A stretch of DNA of 51,921 nucleotides from Pseudobutyrivibrio sp. (lineage in GTDB: Bacteria; Bacillota; Clostridia; Lachnospirales; Lachnospiraceae), in the NCBI GenBank assembly GCA_017934625.1, contig JAGBJE010000146.1, positions 1 to 51,921 on the forward strand, written 5' to 3'. The first letter of the stretch is position 1, and every line of letters begins with the position of its first letter. Made by a program: the position numbers and the translations under genes. This document shows positions 17,915 through 26,454 of this stretch, piece by piece. The notes beneath the pieces were generated by a model. That model worked only from the letters and a program-made list of their open reading frames with translations. It was not told the origin of the DNA and did no database searches.

Positions 17915-18394
17915 ATGAATGTTAAAATTCTATGTGTTGGCAAAATTAAAGAAAAGTTTTATAGGGATGCTATTCTAGAGTATTCAAAAAGGCTATCAAA
18001 ATATTGTTCTCTTGAAATCGTTGAGGTTAATGATGAAAAGACATCTGAGAACTCAACGGAAAACGAAATCAATATTATTAAGGATAAAGAGGGAGAAAGA
18101 ATCTTAAAGCATATCAAGGATAAGGATTATGCTATTGCTTTGGCAATTCAAGGGAAGCAACAGGATTCAGTTGCTTTTTCTAAATACATTGAGAATTTAG
18201 GCATTACAGGTAACAGCTCAATATGCTTTGTTATAGGCGGTTCACTAGGACTGTCAGATGCTGTTATGGGACGTTGTAATGCTTCGATATCTTTCTCTAA
18301 AATGACTTTTCCACATCAGCTGATGAGAGTAATTCTATTAGAACAAATCTATAGAGCTATGCGTATTATGAATAATGAGCCATATCATAAATAG
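17915..18394 (+). CDS. rlmH: 23S rRNA (pseudouridine-1915-N3)-methyltransferase
   Basis: A small SPOUT-class methyltransferase that uses S-adenosylmethionine to methylate pseudouridine 1915 in helix 69 of 23S rRNA on assembled ribosomes. The family N-terminus (MNVKILCVGKIKE) fixes the start at 17915, giving the usual 159 residues. An upstream ATG at 17879 would add 12 residues unlike the family. The SAM-binding knot is visible as FVIGGSLGLSD (about 105-115). The C-terminus reads FPHQLMRVILLEQIYRA then EPYHK. There is no Shine-Dalgarno sequence upstream of the ATG. The pdp gene follows after 23 bases. Confidence 0.96.
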   Translation: MNVKILCVGKIKEKFYRDAILEYSKRLSKYCSLEIVEVNDEKTSENSTENEINIIKDKEGERILKHIKDKDYAIALAIQGKQQDSVAFSKYIENLGITGNSSICFVIGGSLGLSDAVMGRCNASISFSKMTFPHQLMRVILLEQIYRAMRIMNNEPYHK

Positions 18395-18417
18395 TAGTAA
18401 AAAGGGGTGTATATCAA

Positions 18418-19722
18418 ATGAGAATGTACGATTTGATTGAAAAGAAGAAAATGGGGGAGGCTCTAACAACAGAGGAAATATACCATATTGTAAATGGTTA
18501 CACACATGATGAGATACCTGATTATCAGATGTCTGCACTTTTGATGGCTATTTACTTTAAGGGTATGGATGTTAGAGAGCGTTATGATCTTACAATGGCA
18601 ATGAGAGATTCTGGTGATATTCTTGATCTTTCATCTATAGATGGCGTAAAGATTGACAAGCATTCTACTGGTGGCGTAGGAGACAAGGTTACACTTGTAC
18701 TTGGTCCAATCATTGCTTCAATTGGTGTTCCTGTTGCAAAGATGTCTGGTAGAGGATTAGGCCACACTGGTGGAACAATTGATAAGCTTGAAGCTTTCCC
18801 TGGTTTTAATGCAGCGCTTTCAGAGGAGCAATTTATTAGTCAGGTTAATGATATTAAAATTGCAGTAACTGGACAGTCAAAAAATCTTGCACCAGCAGAC
18901 AAAAAGCTTTATGCCCTAAGAGATGTTACAGCTACTGTAGATGAGATTTCTCTTATTACAGGTTCTATTATGTCCAAAAAGCTTGCAGCTGGTACTGATG
19001 CTATTGTTTTAGATGTAACTGTTGGCGATGGTGCATTTATGAAGAATAAGGAATCAGCACTTGAGCTTGCTAAGTCAATGGTAGATATTGGTAAGCGAGC
19101 TAATAAAAAGATTGCTGCAGTTCTTACTAATATGGATGAACCACTTGGCTTTGCAGTTGGAAATAACCTTGAAGTTATTGAGGCTATTAATGCTTTAAAT
19201 GGCAATGGACCTGAGGACTTAATGGAAGTTGTTTATGAGCTTGGTTCTCAGATGATAGTTTTCTCTGAAATCGAATCAGATAAAAAGAAAGCTAGAGCAC
19301 TTATGGAAGAGGCTGTTGCAAACGGCAAGGCCTTTGAGAAGTTCATTGAATTTATCGAGGCTCAGGGTGGAGATGCTACTTATGCTAAGGATATAAGTAA
19401 ATTTGTTCCTGCAAAATACGTTATTCCTGTAGAGGCAGAATGTGACGGTTATGTACATGCACTTAAGGCTGAAACATTTGGTCTTGCATCAATGTCTCTT
19501 GGTGGAGGACGTGAGACTTTTGAAGATGTAATAGATATGTCAGTTGGTATCGTCCTAAACAAGAAGGTTGGCGATGTAGTTAAAAAGGGTGAGCCTATAG
19601 CTTATGTTCACGCAAATGATGAAGCTAAGGCCAAGCATGCAATCGAAATGATTAAGGGTGCAACTGAAATTTCTAGCGATAAATGTGACCACATGAAATT
19701 AATTATTGATATTGTTGAATAA
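18418..19722 (+). CDS. pdp: Pyrimidine-nucleoside phosphorylase
   Basis: This cytoplasmic enzyme splits uridine or thymidine with phosphate to free base and (deoxy)ribose-1-phosphate for nucleoside salvage. The 434 residues match the family from the N-terminal helical domain (MRMYDLIEKKK) through the phosphate-binding KHSTGGVGDK (about 81-90). The SGRGLGHTGGT loop and the substrate motif ALRDVTATVDE follow, then the C-terminal beta domain. Distinguishing pdp from a strict thymidine phosphorylase (deoA) needs residue-level comparison. AAAGGGG precedes the ATG. No other salvage genes lie nearby. Confidence 0.93.
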   Translation: MRMYDLIEKKKMGEALTTEEIYHIVNGYTHDEIPDYQMSALLMAIYFKGMDVRERYDLTMAMRDSGDILDLSSIDGVKIDKHSTGGVGDKVTLVLGPIIASIGVPVAKMSGRGLGHTGGTIDKLEAFPGFNAALSEEQFISQVNDIKIAVTGQSKNLAPADKKLYALRDVTATVDEISLITGSIMSKKLAAGTDAIVLDVTVGDGAFMKNKESALELAKSMVDIGKRANKKIAAVLTNMDEPLGFAVGNNLEVIEAINALNGNGPEDLMEVVYELGSQMIVFSEIESDKKKARALMEEAVANGKAFEKFIEFIEAQGGDATYAKDISKFVPAKYVIPVEAECDGYVHALKAETFGLASMSLGGGRETFEDVIDMSVGIVLNKKVGDVVKKGEPIAYVHANDEAKAKHAIEMIKGATEISSDKCDHMKLIIDIVE

Positions 19723-19723
19723 A

Positions 19724-20707
19724 ATGAGTGATTTTTCTTTAAGTATTAGTATTCCTGCAGAGCATACGGGCAATATATTTGGCCAATTTGATAAAAATAT
19801 TAAGGCCATTGAAAAAGGAATGAATATATCGTTTATTCCAAGGGATGACTCCATCAAGGTGATAGGAGATAAAGCTCATGTAGAGCATGGAATTATCATT
19901 ATTGATGAGCTTTTATCCCTTTCAAAAAAGGGCAATATTATTACTACACAGGATGTTAATTATATTATGTCATTAGAACAGGAAAAAATCGAAAGCCATG
20001 ATGTTTCTGAGGCTAGAGGCGAGATAATTTGTCATACTACTACAGGTAAGCCTGTAGCCCCAAAGACACTTGGACAAAAGAAATATGTGGATGCAATCAC
20101 CAATAATATGATTGTATTCGGAGTTGGCCCGGCTGGTACAGGTAAAACATATCTTGCAATGGCCAAGGCTATTACAGCATTCAAAAATGAAGAGGTTTCC
20201 AGAATTATCCTTACACGTCCAGCCATAGAGGCTGGGGAGAAGCTTGGCTTTTTGCCTGGAGACTTACAAAGTAAGGTGGATCCATATCTTAGACCATTAT
20301 ATGATGCTTTGTACCAAATAATGGGAGCAGAGGCATTTCAAAGGAATATGGAAAAAGGCCTTATTGAAGTAGCTCCTCTTGCTTATATGAGAGGACGTAC
20401 TTTAGATAATGCATTTATTATTTTGGATGAGGCGCAGAATACAACACCTGCCCAAATGAAGATGTTTCTTACAAGAATTGGTTTTGGTTCAAAAGCTGTA
20501 ATAACTGGTGATAAAACACAAAAGGACTTGCCAACCGGTGTTAAATCTGGTTTAGACGACGCTATGAGCGTGTTGAAGAATATTGATGATATTAAGATTT
20601 GCAATTTAGACTCAAAGGATGTTGTAAGACATCCATTGGTTCAGAAGATAGTTAATGCCTACGAGGTGCACGACAAAAAATTAGAAAGCAAAAAAAGGAC
20701 AAAATGA
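19724..20707 (+). CDS. phoH: PhoH family ATPase
   Basis: A 327-residue PhoH-like protein with an N-terminal KH-like region and a P-loop ATPase domain: Walker A GPAGTGKT near residue 135 and Walker B AFIILDEAQN near 231. The start at 19724 lies one base after the pdp stop; an in-frame TTG at 19706 lacks support. PhoH proteins are linked to RNA metabolism, and this gene, the next one and ybeY form the conserved phoH-HD-ybeY order of Firmicutes. Its stop overlaps the next ATG (ATGA), so expression is coupled. Confidence 0.93.
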   Translation: MSDFSLSISIPAEHTGNIFGQFDKNIKAIEKGMNISFIPRDDSIKVIGDKAHVEHGIIIIDELLSLSKKGNIITTQDVNYIMSLEQEKIESHDVSEARGEIICHTTTGKPVAPKTLGQKKYVDAITNNMIVFGVGPAGTGKTYLAMAKAITAFKNEEVSRIILTRPAIEAGEKLGFLPGDLQSKVDPYLRPLYDALYQIMGAEAFQRNMEKGLIEVAPLAYMRGRTLDNAFIILDEAQNTTPAQMKMFLTRIGFGSKAVITGDKTQKDLPTGVKSGLDDAMSVLKNIDDIKICNLDSKDVVRHPLVQKIVNAYEVHDKKLESKKRTK

Positions 20708-21900
20708 TGAGACAAACTGATCGATTTTCAGCCATGAGAACTTTTTATGCTATTTTGATTGCACTTATTTTTATAGGGGCGAACACCTTGCTTTGCTCAA
20801 TCGCTTCTGTACTTATGGACAAATACATTTGTATAATTGCAATCAACATATGCTTCTTCTGTCTGTTTTTGTTATTAATCATACGACGAAGATTAGAAAA
20901 TAAGCTGCCTGAATTTAATTATATTTCCTACAGCAAGATAGCTATTGTTATTATAATTAATTGGACTTTAACTATTTTATTCGGTACATTTTTAACTGAT
21001 TTTTTTGCACCGATGATAGTTTTGCCTATTATAGCAAGTTCGGTGTTTGATGATAGCCTTTCAAATGTTTTCAGTCTTTATTTGGTTATTATTACATCGC
21101 TTTGCTTTAATTACAACGGCTATATGATTTTATGCTATGTGACAATGATTCTTTTTGGAAATATGATTACAGGTTTTTTAAGAAGAAGTGAGAATCTTCA
21201 AAAGCTGTATTCATTAATTTTATTGTTTGCGATTACCACACTCATTTCAGTAATTTTTTATTATTTTAATTATCTTGAGCTTAACCTATCAATACTGATG
21301 TATGGACTTAGCGCCGGAATAGCAGCTTGTATTATTACGGTTTGCGCATTACCTATTTTGGGATTTATGGTTGTTAAAGAGCAACAGGTTATATATGATG
21401 CTTTTTTGGACCCAGATTATTCCTTATGCAATGAAATTCGTAAATTTTCCTTTATAGAATATCAGCATGCCAAAAGGATTTCTTCATTATCAAGAAAATG
21501 CGCCAAAGCAATTAATGCAAACGACGGCTTAGCAGCTTGTGGAGCTTTTTACTATCGACTTGGAAAAATAGAAGGCGAACCAATGATTGACAATGCCATT
21601 CGTATAGCTAACAATCATTGCTTTCCTAAAGATGTAATCCAGATTATGTCAGAATATGGAGGAATCGTTTCCCTTCCAAGTACAAAGGAATCGGCTATAG
21701 TACACATGGTAGATTCCGTTGTTACGAAGGTAGAATTGTTTGACTCAGATTCAATGAGCAGCTCGTGGAACCAAAACATGGTGATTTATCAGACCATAAA
21801 TGAGCTTTCTCAGAAGGGCTTTTATGACAACTCCGGGCTTACTATGAATCAATTTTTAGTGATAAGAGAAATATTAGCAAATGAGGATATTTTAGCATGA
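20704..21900 (+). CDS. PgpH-like seven-helix HD protein with degenerate active site
   Basis: Position between phoH and ybeY and the layout identify a shortened relative of PgpH, the membrane cyclic-di-AMP phosphodiesterase. The 398 residues hold about seven hydrophobic helices (about 12-225) and a cytoplasmic HD-like domain (about 240-398). The large extracellular domain of full-length PgpH (about 700 residues) is missing. In the HD domain the first metal His survives in YQHAKR (H255) and the last Asp in VHMVDSV (D337). The central His-Asp dyad expected in YHDIGK reads YYRLGK (R285, L286), and the HHGT motif reads EYGG (317-320). It is therefore unlikely to hydrolyse c-di-AMP and may act as a sensor or scaffold. 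ATGA overlaps join it to both neighbours. Confidence 0.85.
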   Translation: MMRQTDRFSAMRTFYAILIALIFIGANTLLCSIASVLMDKYICIIAINICFFCLFLLLIIRRRLENKLPEFNYISYSKIAIVIIINWTLTILFGTFLTDFFAPMIVLPIIASSVFDDSLSNVFSLYLVIITSLCFNYNGYMILCYVTMILFGNMITGFLRRSENLQKLYSLILLFAITTLISVIFYYFNYLELNLSILMYGLSAGIAACIITVCALPILGFMVVKEQQVIYDAFLDPDYSLCNEIRKFSFIEYQHAKRISSLSRKCAKAINANDGLAACGAFYYRLGKIEGEPMIDNAIRIANNHCFPKDVIQIMSEYGGIVSLPSTKESAIVHMVDSVVTKVELFDSDSMSSSWNQNMVIYQTINELSQKGFYDNSGLTMNQFLVIREILANEDILA

Positions 21901-22394
21901 CAATATATTTTGAAAGCGAATGTGAAGTCGACTTTGATTTTGATTATGAAAAGGTTGCAAAAGATGTAATTAATACTGCTATTGAACATATGAATTTTCC
22001 ATTTGAAACCGAGGTGAGTGTTACACTTACTGATGATGACGGTATTCATGCTATTAACAAGGAGTTTAGGCAGATTGATTCACCTACGGATGTTCTATCA
22101 TTTCCAATGATTGAATATAAAGAAGCTGGAGATTTTTCTGAAATAGAAGAAAATGATGATTTATTTAATCCAGAATCAGGAGAAGTTATTCTTGGAGATA
22201 TCGTTTTGAATGTTCCTAGAATTTATAAGCAAGCAGAAGAATATGGACATTCTAATCTTAGAGAATATGCTTTTCTAATAGCCCATAGTATGTTACATTT
22301 ATTTGGGTTTGATCACATGACAGAAGAAGAAGCTTCCGTCATGGAACAAAAACAAAGAGAAATATTAGATATTCTAAATATTTCTCGAGAATAA
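21897..22394 (+). CDS. ybeY: Endoribonuclease YbeY (16S rRNA maturation)
   Basis: A metal-dependent RNase involved in 16S rRNA 3'-end maturation and ribosome quality control. The 165 residues end with the zinc motif HxxxHxxGxDH, seen here as HSMLHLFGFDH. The LSFPM segment after DSPTDV is also typical. It overlaps the upstream gene by four bases (ATGA). An acidic insertion (about residues 75-92) is slightly longer than in many relatives. Confidence 0.95.
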   Translation: MTIYFESECEVDFDFDYEKVAKDVINTAIEHMNFPFETEVSVTLTDDDGIHAINKEFRQIDSPTDVLSFPMIEYKEAGDFSEIEENDDLFNPESGEVILGDIVLNVPRIYKQAEEYGHSNLREYAFLIAHSMLHLFGFDHMTEEEASVMEQKQREILDILNISRE

Positions 22395-22414
22395 AGAAAA
22401 GGAGAAGCTAATCT

Positions 22415-23545
22415 ATGAAAAAACAATTGGTATCCGCAATGCTTGTACTTTCTATGGCCATTTCACTTATTGGCTGTGGTAAGAAGGATGCAGAAGAAGA
22501 CGTGGCAGAAATTAGTACAATTGAACCAGAGGAGGAAGTGGAAGCCGTTGATGATTCTGTTGCTTTTTGGGATCAGACCTCTGAGGATGGAAGAGTACGT
22601 AGTTATTTAACTGGAGATTGGGTAGACGCCAACTATGGCAGACAGCGCCCTGTTGCAGTTATGATTGAAAATACAAAAGCATGTTTACCACAATATGGTA
22701 TCGGGAATGCTGGTGTTATTTATGAGTGCGTAGTTGAAGGTGGTATCACACGTATGATGGCTATTTTCGATGATTACTCTGGACTTGATCAAATTGGTAA
22801 CATCAGAAGCTCTCGTCCATATTATGTATATTTTGCAAGTGAATATGATGCTATTTACATGCATGCAGGTGGTAACCCAGCAGCTTTTGAGCTTATTGAT
22901 GACAAGAATCTTGTAGATAACCTTAATGCTTTAACTCTTGAAGGTAAGAAGGGCTCTAGTACATCTTATCGTACTGGAAAGTCTGAGCATACTTTATATA
23001 CTAATTCAGATGGTATTGATATTGGTATTAAGAAGCTTGGTTATGATACTACACTTCCTTCAAATTACGAGCCTCACTTTAAGTTTGCTGAAGATGGCAA
23101 CACTCTTGAATCAGGAAAGGATTGCCAGGCAATTCAGCTTTATTACTACACAAATAAGCCATATTGGATTTATAACGAAGACGATGGCTTATATTACAGA
23201 TATGAGTTCAATCAGAAGCAGGTAGATGCTGTTTCAGGACAGCAGCTTACTGCTAAAAACATCATTATTCAAAATGTTGATTGGTGGACATATGAAGGTT
23301 CTCAGTATTTAGGATATCTTCTTTCATACAATACTGGTACAGGCAAGTTTATTTCAAATGGTAAGATGATTGATATTGTATGGTCTAAGGATGGCGATAC
23401 AGATGTTACTCATTACTATGATTTAAACACTGGTGAAGAAATTCAGCTTAATGTTGGTACAACATGGATTCAGGCTTGTCAGAAGGAATACACTGATGAG
23501 ACAGTTTACTACGAGAATAAATCAGATTTTAGTAAGGCAAAATAG
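22415..23545 (+). CDS. DUF3048 (YerB-like) lipoprotein
   Basis: A 376-residue secreted lipoprotein. The signal peptide ends in a lipobox, SLIGC, so C21 should be lipidated. An acidic linker (about 24-45) follows. The DUF3048 N-terminal domain begins near residue 65 with RPVAVMIENTKACLPQYGI and includes the GGITRMMAIF and IRSSRPYYV segments. The C-terminal DUF3048 part carries WSKDGDTDVTHYYD. The function of YerB-type proteins is not established; they sit on the outer face of the membrane. AAGGAG lies 9 bases upstream of the ATG. Confidence 0.9.
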   Translation: MKKQLVSAMLVLSMAISLIGCGKKDAEEDVAEISTIEPEEEVEAVDDSVAFWDQTSEDGRVRSYLTGDWVDANYGRQRPVAVMIENTKACLPQYGIGNAGVIYECVVEGGITRMMAIFDDYSGLDQIGNIRSSRPYYVYFASEYDAIYMHAGGNPAAFELIDDKNLVDNLNALTLEGKKGSSTSYRTGKSEHTLYTNSDGIDIGIKKLGYDTTLPSNYEPHFKFAEDGNTLESGKDCQAIQLYYYTNKPYWIYNEDDGLYYRYEFNQKQVDAVSGQQLTAKNIIIQNVDWWTYEGSQYLGYLLSYNTGTGKFISNGKMIDIVWSKDGDTDVTHYYDLNTGEEIQLNVGTTWIQACQKEYTDETVYYENKSDFSKAK

Positions 23546-23552
23546 TTAGTTT

Positions 23553-25235
23553 ATGACAAAAAGAAACAGAAGAAGCGATGCCAGTTTCTTAATGCAGGGT
23601 AGCATCCTTGCAATAGCTTCAATAATTAGCCGTGTAGTGGGACTCATTTATAGAATCCCACTACAGGCAACTATTGGAGATATAGGAAATGATTATTATG
23701 GTACCGCTTACGAAATTTATAACATAATATTACTTATATCATCATATAGCATTCCTCTTGCAGTATCAAAGCTAGTATCTGCAAGAATGGCGAAGGGGCA
23801 CGTCAAGGACGCAAACAAAGTATTGCACGGCGCCCTTCTTTTTGCGTTTATCAGTGGTGGAATTGCTTCCTTAATAGTTTTCTTTGGAGCAGAATTTTTC
23901 ACAGGAACATTGCTTAAGACACCTTTATCTGCTATAGCACTTAAGGTACTTGCTCCTACATTGCTGGTTGTAGCTATACTTGGCGTATTTAGAGGCTTTT
24001 TCCAAGGTCTTGGAACTATGATTCCTAGCGCTATTTCTCAGATAGGAGAGCAGATTGTAAACGCTATTGTATCTGTAGTAGCTGCAAATATATTATTTAG
24101 CTATGGTAAAAAGGTCGGCGGAGTATTAGGCGATGTTAAGGGATATTCAGCAGCTTTCGGCGCAGCTGGTGGTACTCTTGGAACATCAACCGGTGCAGGC
24201 TTTGCTCTTATTTTTATCCTTTTTATATTTTTTGCATTTAGTAAATCTTTTAAGAGTATGCAAAAAAAGGATTTACATAAGCATTATGAAACCTATGGAG
24301 ATATCCTTCCTATTTTAATTATGACTATAATACCGGTACTTCTCAGTACTACGGTTTACAATATCAGCTCTATTATTGATCAGGGTATATACAAAAATCT
24401 TGCATTACTTCAGGGCTATGAGGCTTCTGTAACATCCAAATCATGGGGTGTATTTACAGGTAAATATAAAGTCCTTATTAACGTGCCTTTATCAATTGCA
24501 TCTGCTATGGCCGCATCGACTGTGCCAAGCCTTACAGCTGCCTTCAATTCCAAGGATTCAAAGCTTGTAAGAAAGCAGATTAACATGGCTAATCGCTTTG
24601 TTATGATTATAGCTTTTCCATGTGCGGTAGGAATTATGGTACTTGCATCACCTATTCTTCAGTTGTTATTTAACGATACTGAAAAATCTTCAGCAATGAT
24701 GCTTATGATTGGTGGATGTTCAGTTGTTTTTTATTCTTTATCAACTCTATCAAATGGAATTTTACAGGGTATAGATAAAATGACAATTCCTGTTAAGAAT
24801 GCATTAATTGCGCTAGTTGCACATGTAGTTCTTCTATTTGTTCTTATGGAAGTATTTCATTTGCATATCTATGCAGTAATTATTGCTAATGCCTTTTATG
24901 CCTTGATGATGTGTTTCCTTAATCAATCAGCTGTTCTTAAGTTTTCTGGAGCATCTATAGACATAAGAAGAGTCGTTTTAGCACCACTTGAAGCATCGTG
25001 CATTATGGGTGTTATTGCATATCTTATGTATCATATGTTTGATGCACTTTTTGTTATGATTACTTCAGAACGAATTGCTAATTTATTTGCATGTATAATT
25101 GCTATTTTAATTGCTATTATAGTTTATTTTATAGCCTTGTTTTTGTTTAGAGGTGTAGACGAGGAGACATTACTTAAATTCCCAGGTGGAAGAAAACTTT
25201 GTGATTTAGCATATAGCTTACATTTATTGAGGTAG
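23553..25235 (+). CDS. MOP-superfamily lipid flippase (SpoVB/MurJ-like)
   Basis: A 560-residue integral membrane protein with about 14 hydrophobic helices and the polysaccharide-biosynthesis family opening GSILAIASIISRVVGLIYRIPL. Later segments include LRVLAPTLLVVAILGVFRGFFQG-like text and NGILQGIDK. Relatives flip lipid II or similar lipid-linked sugars across the membrane. Close homologues are called SpoVB even in bacteria that do not sporulate. It starts 7 bases after the lipoprotein stop with no clear ribosome binding site, so coupled translation is likely. It could serve peptidoglycan or another surface polymer. Confidence 0.88.
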   Translation: MTKRNRRSDASFLMQGSILAIASIISRVVGLIYRIPLQATIGDIGNDYYGTAYEIYNIILLISSYSIPLAVSKLVSARMAKGHVKDANKVLHGALLFAFISGGIASLIVFFGAEFFTGTLLKTPLSAIALKVLAPTLLVVAILGVFRGFFQGLGTMIPSAISQIGEQIVNAIVSVVAANILFSYGKKVGGVLGDVKGYSAAFGAAGGTLGTSTGAGFALIFILFIFFAFSKSFKSMQKKDLHKHYETYGDILPILIMTIIPVLLSTTVYNISSIIDQGIYKNLALLQGYEASVTSKSWGVFTGKYKVLINVPLSIASAMAASTVPSLTAAFNSKDSKLVRKQINMANRFVMIIAFPCAVGIMVLASPILQLLFNDTEKSSAMMLMIGGCSVVFYSLSTLSNGILQGIDKMTIPVKNALIALVAHVVLLFVLMEVFHLHIYAVIIANAFYALMMCFLNQSAVLKFSGASIDIRRVVLAPLEASCIMGVIAYLMYHMFDALFVMITSERIANLFACIIAILIAIIVYFIALFLFRGVDEETLLKFPGGRKLCDLAYSLHLLR

Positions 25236-25239
25236 TTCT

Positions 25240-26454
25240 ATGAATACAGATGAGAAGATTTATGACGTTTGTATAGTTGGAGCTGGTTTTTCTGGACTTG
25301 TTCTTGCAATTAAGCTTGCAAGAGCAGGTCTTTTGGTCTGTTTAACAGATTTAAATCGTCTGGTTGGAAGAAAAATTCTTTCTACTGGAAATGGTCGCTG
25401 TAACTTTACAAACAGTAGAATGGGTAATGAATATTATTACAGTAATTCCGATTTATCATTTATTGGTGATAACCACGAGCAGGTAAGAGCTTTTATTAGA
25501 GAGCTTGGAGTTTTTGATAAAGATTTAGACGGTTATTTTTACCCATATACTAATCAGGCCAAAACTATTAGAGAAGCGTTGGAAAATGAAATAAATTCAT
25601 TAAATATAGATGTTTATTTAGATAATAGGGTTACAGATATTTCTTTTGAAAACGTATATACGATAACAACTAACCGTACTGTTATTACATCAAAAAAGGT
25701 ATGTGTTGCCTGTGGCGGATTGTCAGCTGCAACTCTTGGTTCTTCAAAATTAGGATATAAAACCGCAAACAAATTTGGGATGAAAACAACTAAGCTTGCT
25801 CCTGCATTAGTTGGAATTACCTCTAATGAAATCTGCCTTAAGGAATTAGCAGGAGTTAGAGCTTCGGGTAAGGTTTATTACAAGGATTATTCCTGTGAGG
25901 GAGAAATTCAATTTAACAAGGATGGGATTTCTGGATATCCTGTAATGTGTATAAGCCGTTTTATCGGTTTCGATGAGTTAGATAAGCATTTATCGGATAT
26001 ACGAATTGATTTTATTCCTTATCTTGATAATGAACAGCTAACAAAAGAAATAACTAATAGATTTCAAAAGAATCCATCAAAATCAATTTTAAATTGCCTG
26101 GTGGGACTTTGTAATGAAAAGGTTATTGAGCAGGTGGTAAGTCTTTCAAGAATATATGGAGACACTCTTGTAGCCAAGCTAGATGAGCAGGATATAGAGA
26201 CTCTTGTATATAACTTTAAGGTGTTTACCATTTCCATTAAAGGAACAAAGGGCTTTGACAGCTCTCAAGTTACAGCAGGAGGTGTTGATTTATCAGGTGT
26301 TAATACTGACACCATGGAATCAATTAATAGACCTGGCCTATATTTTATAGGTGAAGTTTTAGATGTTGATGGTATATGCGGCGGATACAATCTCACCTGG
26401 GCCTATACTTCAGCTGATGCCGCAGCAAATGATTTGATTAAGGTGATTAAATGA
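25240..26454 (+). CDS. BaiN/HI0933-family flavoprotein
   Basis: A 404-residue flavin-dependent oxidoreductase. The N-terminal Rossmann motif is GAGFSGLVLAIKLARAG (about 14-30), followed by the family signature GRKILSTGNGRCNFTN (about 44-59). The C-terminus has GEVLDVDGICGGYNLTWAYTSA, also diagnostic. Family members are annotated as NAD(P)/FAD oxidoreductases; BaiN in clostridia was reported to reduce bile-acid intermediates, but most members have no known substrate. The gene overlaps the next flavoprotein gene by four bases. Confidence 0.88.
   Translation: MNTDEKIYDVCIVGAGFSGLVLAIKLARAGLLVCLTDLNRLVGRKILSTGNGRCNFTNSRMGNEYYYSNSDLSFIGDNHEQVRAFIRELGVFDKDLDGYFYPYTNQAKTIREALENEINSLNIDVYLDNRVTDISFENVYTITTNRTVITSKKVCVACGGLSAATLGSSKLGYKTANKFGMKTTKLAPALVGITSNEICLKELAGVRASGKVYYKDYSCEGEIQFNKDGISGYPVMCISRFIGFDELDKHLSDIRIDFIPYLDNEQLTKEITNRFQKNPSKSILNCLVGLCNEKVIEQVVSLSRIYGDTLVAKLDEQDIETLVYNFKVFTISIKGTKGFDSSQVTAGGVDLSGVNTDTMESINRPGLYFIGEVLDVDGICGGYNLTWAYTSADAAANDLIKVIK

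Noticed and set aside
23553..25235. SpoVB-like flippase as a sign of sporulation
   Set aside because: This family is widespread in non-sporulating Firmicutes and no other sporulation gene is visible. FtsK/SpoIIIE is equally non-diagnostic.
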